A stretch of 7,825 bases of DNA. It comes from Ottowia sp. Lineage in GTDB: Bacteria > Pseudomonadota > Gammaproteobacteria > Burkholderiales > Burkholderiaceae_C. Below are positions 1 through 5,717 of this stretch, piece after piece. The stretch is from positions 1 to 7,825 of the forward strand of contig JALOAS010000121.1 in NCBI GenBank assembly GCA_023228705.1, given 5' to 3'. Position 1 is the first letter of the stretch. Every line of letters starts with the position of its first letter. A program made the position numbers and the translations under genes. The notes under the pieces were generated by a model, which saw only the letters and a program-made list of their open reading frames with translations, was not told the origin of the DNA and ran no database searches.

Positions 1-16
1 AGAATCTGCCCACTCG

Positions 17-61
17 GCGTTGCAAATGCTCGCCATGGCACGGGCCATGCCTGCGCTTTGC
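17..61 (+). repeat. Hairpin head module of repeat copy L
   Basis: This module begins with GCGTTGC and carries a stem with arms CATGGC (34-39) and GCCATG (44-49) around a 4-base loop. An outer pairing of GCAAA (22-26) with TTTGC (57-61) also exists. It runs directly into the 63-bp tail at 62-124. The GCGTTGC start and the 3' flank ending near CTTG resemble the module at 759-809, with a different stem sequence. The hairpin is seen directly; membership of one family with the middle copy is inference from short matches. Confidence 0.5.
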
Positions 62-124
62 GTCTTGATTGGACAAATTCTGACGATCCTCTCGAGCGCG
101 ATCAATTCATTCTCAAGCTCTGAG
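62..124 (+). repeat. 63-bp repeat tail, copy L
   Basis: This segment runs from GTCTTGATTGGAC to CTCAAGCTCTGAG and matches the reverse complement of 7680-7742 at 56 of 63 positions without gaps. Similarity stops abruptly after CTCTGAG in both copies, which defines one end of the element. Both copies happen to be open in the same reading frame, but all five codons that differ change the amino acid, so coding selection is unlikely. I do not recognise the repeat family. The two copies are inverted relative to each other, about 7.6 kb apart. Confidence 0.9.
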
Positions 125-155
125 GCCCCGCTTCAGGCCGCTTCGGCGGCGGGGC
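125..155. other. GC-rich stem-loop, possible terminator
   Basis: Arms GCCCCGC (125-131) and GCGGGGC (149-155) pair perfectly, and an inner GCCG (137-140) pairs with CGGC (144-147). It lies between the repeat tail and the regulator promoter, where a terminator for an upstream gene would be expected. No T-run follows on either strand, so it is not a classical intrinsic terminator. It could instead be part of the repeat environment. Confidence 0.35.
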
Positions 156-162
156 GTGGCTA

Positions 163-200
163 CCGTACACTTGACAGGCAAGGTACGGGTACAGTACAGA
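163..200 (+). promoter_or_regulatory. Candidate promoter of the response regulator with flanking dyad
   Basis: A perfect TTGACA (171-176) is followed after 18 bases by TACAGA (195-200), a weak match to the -10 consensus. Inverted hexamers CCGTAC (163-168) and GTACGG (183-188) straddle the -35 element, and GTAC occurs twice more just downstream. That arrangement suits an activator or repressor site over the promoter. The -35 is strong evidence; the -10 and the operator are inference. Confidence 0.4.
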
Positions 201-245
201 TACACAAAGGGGGACGCAGAGCCCTCGCAACAACGGGGAGCTTGC

Positions 246-623
246 ATGAAACCCAGGGTCCTGATCACCGAGGACGAGCCCAACATCGTCGAGTCGCTGA
301 CGTTCATCCTGACGCGCGCCGGCTACGAGGTGTCCTCCGTGGCCGACGGCGAGGCCGCCATGCAGCGGCTGCGGGCCGAACGGCCCGACGTCATGATCCT
401 CGACCTCATGGTGCCCAAGCTGAACGGCTTCGAGGTGCTCAAGCGCGTCAAGAGCGACCCGGCGCTGGCGTCGCTGCCGGTGCTGGTGCTGTCGGCCAAG
501 GGCCAGGCACACGACCGGCAGATGGCAGAAGAAATCGGCGCCGACGCGTTTGTCACCAAGCCGTTTTCAAACCGCGACCTGGTCGAGCGCATTGGCCGGC
601 TGTGCGCGCCGGCAGGCCGATGA
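246..623 (+). CDS. Single-domain (CheY-like) response regulator
   Basis: This encodes a 125-residue protein that is only a phospho-acceptor receiver domain. The acidic pair is E9/D10, the phosphorylation site is D53 in the segment ILDLMVPKLNG, the switch residue is S83, and the conserved lysine is K105 followed by P106-F107. It ends right after helix 5, so no DNA-binding or enzymatic output domain is present. The ATG at 246 is chosen because GGGGAG (235-240) sits 5 bases upstream and the protein then begins as receivers usually do; an in-frame ATG at 156 would add unrelated residues. Its likely partner is the SLC5-type histidine kinase at 1226-3976, which lacks its own receiver. Partnership rests on proximity and is inferred. 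It could act by phosphorelay or protein-protein contact. Confidence 0.93.
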   Translation: MKPRVLITEDEPNIVESLTFILTRAGYEVSSVADGEAAMQRLRAERPDVMILDLMVPKLNGFEVLKRVKSDPALASLPVLVLSAKGQAHDRQMAEEIGADAFVTKPFSNRDLVERIGRLCAPAGR

Positions 624-757
624 ACCTGGAATCCGCAGTTGACCGCTTATTTTCCTTGGCAGCTATTTGTTATTGCTCGAAGTTTTGCGTTTTTCAATGT
701 CCGCCCATCAGATGAAGACGCCATGCGCCTGATCGCACAGCGCTGGACGCGCCATGC
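624..757 (+). promoter_or_regulatory. AT-rich intergenic stretch with possible promoter
   Basis: This non-coding stretch after the regulator is clearly more AT-rich than its surroundings between about 645 and 700. TTGACC (639-644) followed after 17 bases by GCTATT (662-667) is a possible sigma-70 promoter for the small membrane protein and kinase genes downstream, but the -10 is poor. No terminator hairpin with a T-run is seen. The rest of the gap to 943 is mostly the middle repeat copy. Confidence 0.25.
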
Positions 758-758
758 T

Positions 759-809
759 GCGTTGCTCCGCCTTGCAGACAGCAAGTCTGCGGCGTTGTCG
801 CCTTGCAGG
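759..809 (+). repeat. Tandem GCGTTG modules with hairpin, copy M
   Basis: Two imperfect direct repeats of about 18 bases, each beginning GCGTTG and ending CGCCTTGCAG, start at 759 and 792. Between them is a hairpin with arms GCAGAC (774-779) and GTCTGC (785-790) around AGCAA, extended by CGCC (768-771) pairing with GGCG (791-794). The second unit leads into the covarying double-hairpin head that starts at 802, so this is the upstream part of the middle repeat copy. Confidence 0.7.
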
Positions 810-884
810 GCGCCCCGCAGCCAGAGGCTGCTTCTGTTCGCGCTGTCCAAAGGTGCGCAGGCACCTTTGGAGCCGCAGCACTCA
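802..884 (+). repeat. 83-bp double-hairpin repeat head, copy M
   Basis: This aligns without gaps to the reverse complement of 7743-7825, with 61 of 83 positions identical. Hairpin B has arms GCAGCC (817-822) and GGCTGC (826-831) around AGA. Hairpin C has arms CCAAAGGTGC (847-856) and GCACCTTTGG (861-870) around GCAG, and T846-A871 extends it to 11 pairs. Comparison with the right-end copy shows paired substitutions that keep the stems. Unlike that copy, this one is not followed by the 63-bp tail. It lies between the regulator and membrane-protein genes and could be transcribed within their mRNA. Confidence 0.88.
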
Positions 885-942
885 CCCTTGCCTGACACGC
901 CCTTCGCTGCACGCTCAGGCGACCATCTATGCGGAATCCAGG

Positions 943-1215
943 ATGAACGAAGCGCACGCGCCTGAGGGCACCACCACCAGCGCCGCGGTGGCGCTGCCGC
1001 TGCTGGGGCTGTTCCTGCTGATGCCGCCCGTGGTCACGCTGTTTGCCGGCGGCATGGGCGTGGCCGGCGTGCCGCTGATCGCGATTTACCTGTTCGGGGT
1101 CTGGGCCGCGCTCATCCTGTGCGCCGGGCTGCTCGCGTGGCGGCTGCGCCCCGAGCGGACGCGCACGGACGATCCGGCAGACGAGCGCCGGACGGGGCAT
1201 CCCGACGCAGCCTGA
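943..1215 (+). CDS. Small two-transmembrane protein, unknown function
   Basis: A 90-residue protein with two hydrophobic segments, about residues 14-36 and 42-66, followed by a charged, Arg/Asp-rich tail predicted to be cytoplasmic. I do not recognise a named family. Its stop is 10 bp before the start of the SLC5-like sensor kinase, so the two genes are almost certainly co-transcribed and probably translationally coupled. A small membrane partner or stability factor for the kinase's transporter domain is a reasonable inference, not a demonstrated role. The ATG at 943 is chosen because the sequence upstream in frame is repeat DNA and the coding character changes here; the ribosome site is weak (GGA and AGG close to the start). 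It does not look like the DUF4212 symporter subunit. Confidence 0.75.
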   Translation: MNEAHAPEGTTTSAAVALPLLGLFLLMPPVVTLFAGGMGVAGVPLIAIYLFGVWAALILCAGLLAWRLRPERTRTDDPADERRTGHPDAA

Positions 1216-1225
1216 CGGCACCGCG

Positions 1226-3976
1226 ATGCTGAGCGCCAACGTCGTTCTCATCGTCGCCCTGCTCTACGTGGCGCTGCTGTTTGCGGTGGCGTTCACCGGA
1301 GATGCCCACGCGCGCCGCGGCGACGCGCGCTGGCTGCATTCGCCCATTGTCTACACGCTGTCGATCTCGCTGTACTGCACGTCGTGGACCTACTACGGCG
1401 CCGTGGGTTCGGCCGCGCGCGACGGCATGGCCTTCGTCACCATCTACCTGGGGCCAACGCTGGTCTTCGTGGGCTGGTGGCTGCTGCTGCGCAAGATGGT
1501 GCGCATAGGCCAGGCGCACCGCATCACCTCGATTGCCGACATGATCTCGTCGCGCTACGGCAAGAGCGGCAGCCTGGCGGCGCTGATCACGGTGATTGCC
1601 GTGATCGCAATCACACCGTACATCGCGCTGCAGCTCAACGCGGTAACGACCAGCTTCCAGGTCATCAGCAACGAGGGCGCCGATGCCCTGACCGGCTTTC
1701 CCAGCGCCGAGCCGGACTTTCGCATCGCGTTCTGGGTCGCTGCCGGCATGGCGTTTTTCACCATCCTGTTCGGCACCCGCAACATCGACGTCAACGAGCG
1801 CCACCACGGCGTGGTGGCGGCCATCGCGCTGGAAGCGGTGGTCAAGCTGGTGGCGCTGATCGCGGTCGGGCTGCTGGTCGTGCTCAGCATGGGTGGCGGA
1901 CTGGACCAGCTGCTGCAGCAGGCGCCGACCGCGTACCTGCGCGACCGCTCGGCGTTTGGCGCCACCTGGGTCACGCAGACCTTTCTTGCCGCCACCGCAG
2001 TGATCTGCCTGCCGCGCCAGTTCCAGATGACCGTGGTCGAGTGCTCGGGCGAGCACCAGCTGCGCACCGCGTCCTGGCTGTTTCCGCTCTACATGCTGCT
2101 GGTCTGCGTGTTTGCCCTGCCCATTGCGATCAAGGGGCTGGAGTACCTGCCGGTGGGCGCCAATCCGGACATGTTCGTGCTCACGCTGCCCATGTGGGCG
2201 GGGCAGGAAGCGCTCACGCTGTTCGCGTTCATCGGCGGATTCTCGTCGGCCACGGCCATGGTCATCGTGTCGGCCATTGCGCTGTCGACCATGATCTCCA
2301 ACCACATCATCATGCCCGTGGCGCTGCGCCTGCCCTGGGTCAAGCTGGACGCCTCCGGCGACCTGCGCCGCTTCCTGCTGATCAGCCGCCGCATCGCGAT
2401 CACGCTGATCCTCCTGCTGGGGTTCCTGGATTTCCGCTTCTCGGCGCAGTCGGCCGGGCTGGCGTCCATCGGCCTCATCTCCTTTGTCGGCATCGCGCAG
2501 TTCCTGCCGCCGCTGATCGCCGGCCTGTACTGGCGCCACGCGACGGTGCATGGCGCCTTTGCCGGCGTCCTGTGCGGCTTCCTGGTCTGGATCTACGCGC
2601 TGTTCCTGCCCAGCTTCGGTGACAGCGTGGTGCTGAGTCAAAGCCTCATCGAGCATGGGCCCTGGGGCTGGACGCTGCTGCGGCCCGGCGCGCTGTTCGG
2701 GCTGGAAGGACTGAATCCGCTGGTGCACGCCACGTTCTGGAGCATGACGGTCAACGTGCTGCTGCTGGTCGGTATCTCGCTGGCCATCGGCCCCAATCCC
2801 ATGGAGCGCCTGCAGGCCACGCTGTTCATCGACATCTTCCGCACGCCGGCCAGCGAGAGCGCGCGCCTGGTCAACCGCTCGGCCACGCGCCGCGACCTGG
2901 TGACGCTGGCGCGGCGCATCCTCGGGCCGGAACAGGCGCGGGCGCTGTTCCAGGATGCCGAGCGCCGCCATGGGCTGAAGGACGATCAGTCGCTGGTGAG
3001 CAACGAATTCATCTCGGAGCTGGAGCGCAAGCTGGCCGGCAGCGTGGGCGCCGCGTCGGCGCGCGCCATGATCTCGCAGGTGGTGATCGGCGAGACCATC
3101 AGCCTGTACGAACTCAAGCGCATTGCAGACGAGACACAGCGCATGCGCGACTACAGCCGGCAGCTGGAGCAGAAGTCACGCGAGCTGGCCGCCGCCAACG
3201 ACCGCCTGAGGTTGCTGGACAGCCAGAAGGATGAATTCCTGAGCCAGGTCAGCCACGAGGTGCGCACGCCCATGACCTCGATCCGGTCCCTGTCTGAAAT
3301 CCTGCGCGGCACCGAGGACATAGAGCACGCGCAGGCGCGGCGCTTCGTCGGCATCATCCACGATGAGAGCATCCGCCTGACGCGCCTGCTGGACGGTATC
3401 CTGGACATGAGTTCCCTGGAGGCCGACGAACAGCCCTGGCAGCTGCAACCCACGGACCCGGAGGCCATCCTGGACCGCGCCATACGCGCCTGCGAGGGAA
3501 TCGCCTACGACCGCGGGCTGCTGGTCTTCGGCGGCCCGCGCGTTGGCTCCGGCCGCATCCAGGTCGCCGCCGACCCGGACCGGCTGAACCAGGTCTTCAT
3601 CAACCTGGTCTCCAACGCCATCAAGTACAACGTCAACCCCAAGCCCTACGTGCGCATTTCCAGCAGCGCCGAAGGGAGCGACTACGCGGTGCTGTTCGAG
3701 GACAACGGACCAGGCATCCGGGCCGACGAGCGCGAGCGCATCTTCCTGAAGTTCTCACGCGGCTGGGCACACACCCGCACCGGCACCCAGGGCACCGGGC
3801 TGGGACTGGCGATCTCGCATCAGATCATGCGCCGGCTGGGCGGCACGCTGGAGCTGCTGCCGGACACCGGGCAGGGCGCCCGCTTCCGCGTGCGCATGAC
3901 ACTGGCCACGCAGCAGGGGCCGGAACCTGACCCGGCTCCGCTGCGTGCGCCCCTGCATCGGCGCAATCAGGTGTAG
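1226..3976 (+). CDS. SLC5/SSS-domain sensor histidine kinase (CbrA/CrbS-like)
   Basis: A 916-residue inner-membrane sensor kinase. Residues 1 to about 530 form a multi-pass sodium:solute-symporter-like domain, including the segment TSWTYYGAVGSAARDG typical of this kinase class. Residues about 553-630 match the look of a STAC linker (basic helices, then GAASARAMISQVVIGETISL), followed by a coiled coil to about 670. The HisKA box carries the phospho-acceptor H677 in SHEVRTP. The ATPase domain has the N-box with N797, the G1 box DNGPGI from D826, and the G2 box GTGLGLAI from G856. No PAS domain or C-terminal receiver is present; CbrA of Pseudomonas has a PAS domain, and CrbS relatives differ in length. 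Such proteins couple substrate sensing or uptake to signalling, for example histidine or acetate use; the ligand here cannot be told. The end overlaps the convergent binding-protein gene by 10 bp. Confidence 0.93.
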   Translation: MLSANVVLIVALLYVALLFAVAFTGDAHARRGDARWLHSPIVYTLSISLYCTSWTYYGAVGSAARDGMAFVTIYLGPTLVFVGWWLLLRKMVRIGQAHRITSIADMISSRYGKSGSLAALITVIAVIAITPYIALQLNAVTTSFQVISNEGADALTGFPSAEPDFRIAFWVAAGMAFFTILFGTRNIDVNERHHGVVAAIALEAVVKLVALIAVGLLVVLSMGGGLDQLLQQAPTAYLRDRSAFGATWVTQTFLAATAVICLPRQFQMTVVECSGEHQLRTASWLFPLYMLLVCVFALPIAIKGLEYLPVGANPDMFVLTLPMWAGQEALTLFAFIGGFSSATAMVIVSAIALSTMISNHIIMPVALRLPWVKLDASGDLRRFLLISRRIAITLILLLGFLDFRFSAQSAGLASIGLISFVGIAQFLPPLIAGLYWRHATVHGAFAGVLCGFLVWIYALFLPSFGDSVVLSQSLIEHGPWGWTLLRPGALFGLEGLNPLVHATFWSMTVNVLLLVGISLAIGPNPMERLQATLFIDIFRTPASESARLVNRSATRRDLVTLARRILGPEQARALFQDAERRHGLKDDQSLVSNEFISELERKLAGSVGAASARAMISQVVIGETISLYELKRIADETQRMRDYSRQLEQKSRELAAANDRLRLLDSQKDEFLSQVSHEVRTPMTSIRSLSEILRGTEDIEHAQARRFVGIIHDESIRLTRLLDGILDMSSLEADEQPWQLQPTDPEAILDRAIRACEGIAYDRGLLVFGGPRVGSGRIQVAADPDRLNQVFINLVSNAIKYNVNPKPYVRISSSAEGSDYAVLFEDNGPGIRADERERIFLKFSRGWAHTRTGTQGTGLGLAISHQIMRRLGGTLELLPDTGQGARFRVRMTLATQQGPEPDPAPLRAPLHRRNQV

Positions 3977-5355
3977 GGACCCAGGTCGCAGCCGAAGAAG
4001 TCGGGCGCCTGCAGCGCCTTGTCGCCCTCGACGCGTTCGACGATTTCCCAGTAGTCCTCGTCGTTGCGCATGTCGGCCTTGGCCTTGCCACGCACGACAA
4101 AGACCGGGCGCACGCACTGGTGGTCGCCAGCGCGGTAGTGTACGTCACCCACGACCGAGGGGATGGTCTCTTCCTTCTCGAACTGCTTGATGACGTCCAC
4201 CGGGTAGAAGCTGCCGGCTTCAGTCACCATGCGCGCCCAGTGAGCAAAGCTCATGTAGGCGTTCTCTGCACCCCACTCGGGCCGGTAACCGTACTTCTCG
4301 TGGAACGAATCGACAAAGAGCTTGGCCAGCGGGTATTTCTCATCCTCGGCCAGCGTCCACCAGAAGTCAGTCGCGGCAAACACGCCCTCGCTGATGTCCA
4401 CGCCCGCCTCCGGCGCAAAGAACGGGATCTGGTAGGGCAGCACCAGCGTCATCTTGGGCAGCAGGCCGAACTGCTTGGCCTGCTGGCTCGACAGCACGGC
4501 ATCGCGCCCCCAGTTGACGTTGATCAGGAACTCGGCGCCCGAGTTGGCGATGTTGGTCAGGTACTGGCTGAAGTCCTGCGTCCCCAGCGGCGACACCTGG
4601 TTGGTCACCGTGGTCCAGCCACCGTCTTCCTTGAGGTGGCGTTCGGTGGATTCGGTGGTGGTGTGCCCGTAGGTGTAGTCCGGCGTCATGAATGCCATCT
4701 TGCGGTCCTTGCCAAAGGCATTGAGCAGGACGGGCGCAATCGAGTTGGCTGCCATCTCGCCGTAGAAGCCCTGGCGGAAGCCGTAGCGCACGCAGTCCTT
4801 GCCCGTGGTGTCGTTGGAGCCGGAGATACCGGCCATGTACAGCACCTTCTCGCGCTGCGCGAACTTGTTCAGCGCCACCGCCACCGCTGATGACGTCGAG
4901 CCCACCATCAGGATGGTCTTCTCGTTGGTGATGAAGTTCTGCTGCTCCTGCAGCGCATCGTTGGGGTGGGCCACGGAGTCGGCCGAAACCAGCGCCACCT
5001 TCTTGCCCAGCACGCCGTTGTCGATCTTGGGCGCGATGGCCTTCATGAGCTCGTGGTTGGTGTTCATGTGCTCGACGGCCAATTCCCAACCCTTGAGCTC
5101 GTCGGCGCCCTGCAATCCGTAGGTGCCAGTCAGCGGGACCGTGGCGCTGAGGTGAATGGTGTCGCCGGACGAGCCGGCCGGCCAGGTGCCGAGGGGATCG
5201 TGCTCGTCGGCCGCGTAGACCAGCGGCAGGCCGCCAAAGCTGCCCAGCGTCACGGCGGTCAGTCCGCCGCCCACCTGCAACAACCTGCGCCGGCTCAACT
5301 TCCCGCTGCGGGCCGGGCCCTGGTGATCCGTGGTGCTGTCTCCAGACTGGTTCAT
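3967..5355 (-). CDS. Tat-exported ABC transporter substrate-binding protein (amino-acid/amide type)
   Basis: A 462-residue periplasmic binding protein of the branched-chain amino acid/amide/urea class (Peripla_BP_6 type). The N-terminus carries a twin-arginine signal, S21-R22-R23-R24-L25-L26-Q27, then a hydrophobic stretch and a likely cleavage site around A48-A49. The mature protein opens with IHLSATVPLTGTYGLQG, the usual first strand and ligand loop, and GSTSSAVAVALNKFAQ is the typical second ligand-binding segment. The ATG at 5355 is supported by AAGGAG (5364-5369) 8 bases upstream; the in-frame GTG at 5469 would put about 38 residues before the signal peptide. No permease or ATPase genes flank it, so it is an orphan here. 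The ligand cannot be read from sequence. It is convergent with the sensor kinase. Confidence 0.9.
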   Translation of the reverse strand: MNQSGDSTTDHQGPARSGKLSRRRLLQVGGGLTAVTLGSFGGLPLVYAADEHDPLGTWPAGSSGDTIHLSATVPLTGTYGLQGADELKGWELAVEHMNTNHELMKAIAPKIDNGVLGKKVALVSADSVAHPNDALQEQQNFITNEKTILMVGSTSSAVAVALNKFAQREKVLYMAGISGSNDTTGKDCVRYGFRQGFYGEMAANSIAPVLLNAFGKDRKMAFMTPDYTYGHTTTESTERHLKEDGGWTTVTNQVSPLGTQDFSQYLTNIANSGAEFLINVNWGRDAVLSSQQAKQFGLLPKMTLVLPYQIPFFAPEAGVDISEGVFAATDFWWTLAEDEKYPLAKLFVDSFHEKYGYRPEWGAENAYMSFAHWARMVTEAGSFYPVDVIKQFEKEETIPSVVGDVHYRAGDHQCVRPVFVVRGKAKADMRNDEDYWEIVERVEGDKALQAPDFFGCDLGPYT

Positions 5356-5406
5356 GTCCTTCTCTCCTTGATTTGATAATTGCTTTTTCACTTGCCGCCA
5401 ACGCAA

Positions 5407-5423
5407 TGTTGCCACCGGCAACA
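5407..5423. promoter_or_regulatory. Perfect dyad in the leader of the binding-protein gene
   Basis: Arms TGTTGCC (5407-5413) and GGCAACA (5417-5423) around ACC form a perfect 7-bp dyad, 51 bases upstream of the binding-protein ATG. The inner TTGCC/GGCAA form fits a T-N11-A LysR-type box. If the promoter at 5488-5516 is right, the dyad lies in the transcribed leader and could instead act as an RNA hairpin. The symmetry is seen; the role is inferred. Confidence 0.4.
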
Positions 5424-5487
5424 AGCCAGGCTGCAGTCGTTTTTTATCCATCAAACGGGCCGCAGTCACCTTTTATTTTGCTCCTGA

Positions 5488-5516
5488 ATTTTCACGAATG
5501 CAAATGCAAATGACAA
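5488..5516 (-). promoter_or_regulatory. Candidate promoter of the substrate-binding protein
   Basis: On the minus strand TTGTCA (5516-5511) and GAAAAT (5493-5488) are separated by 17 bases, matching 5/6 and 4/6 of the sigma-70 consensus. The spacer contains tandem TTTGCA repeats in a clearly AT-rich patch. Initiation near 5481 would give a leader of about 125 bases ahead of the ATG at 5355. Confidence 0.4.
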
Positions 5517-5575
5517 GTGATGCGCATGGGGCCCACGGCTGCAAGGGCGCCGCGGCAGCAATGACCACGACGACA

Positions 5576-5643
5576 ACGGGGCTGGGCACGGGAGATGCGC
5601 GTGCCGCGCGGGCAGGCGATATGCCCGTGCGCGCCAGCCCCGT
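5576..5643. other. Long stem-loop downstream of dapB
   Basis: ACGGGGCTGG (5576-5585) pairs perfectly with CCAGCCCCGT (5634-5643), and CACGGG (5587-5592) pairs with CCCGTG (5624-5629), giving 16 pairs with one small asymmetric internal loop. The 31-base apical region can fold further through GCGCG and CGCGC. It begins 75 bases past the dapB stop on the minus strand, so it may end or stabilise that transcript, but no T-run follows. The rest of 5517-5717 is GC-rich with no convincing gene; a second stem, GGCCGG (5667-5672) with CCGGCC (5685-5690), lies closer to dapB. Confidence 0.6.
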
Positions 5644-5717
5644 GCTCTCGTTCGGCGCGGCTGGAGGGCCGGATCAGCCGCCTGCCGGCCAGGCCCAGGC
5701 CGCGGCGGCCCCAGGGT

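Noticed and set aside
156..245. Upstream in-frame ATG for the response regulator
   Set aside because: It would place the start ahead of the promoter -35 and add residues not seen in receivers; the ATG at 246 has a good ribosome site.
20..715. A 231-codon plus-strand frame starting in the left repeat
   Set aside because: It overlaps the receiver gene in another frame and starts in repeat DNA. Between the two tail copies every changed codon alters the amino acid, so no coding constraint is visible.
754..942. Upstream in-frame ATG for the small membrane protein
   Set aside because: The added sequence is entirely repeat copy M with its hairpins, and it has no coding character.
1112..2971. A 619-codon open frame on the minus strand
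   Set aside because: It is antisense to the membrane domain of the sensor kinase. Its product is a Gln/Arg/His/Asp-rich string with no domain, as expected for the complement of GC-rich membrane-protein codons.
4120..4890. A 256-codon plus-strand frame
   Set aside because: It is antisense to the substrate-binding protein, which has a clear signal peptide, ribosome site and family motifs.
5356..5469. N-terminal extension of the binding protein from a GTG at 5469
   Set aside because: The strong AAGGAG site 8 bases before the ATG at 5355 and the Tat signal's position favour the shorter form. The extension would put 38 more residues before the signal.
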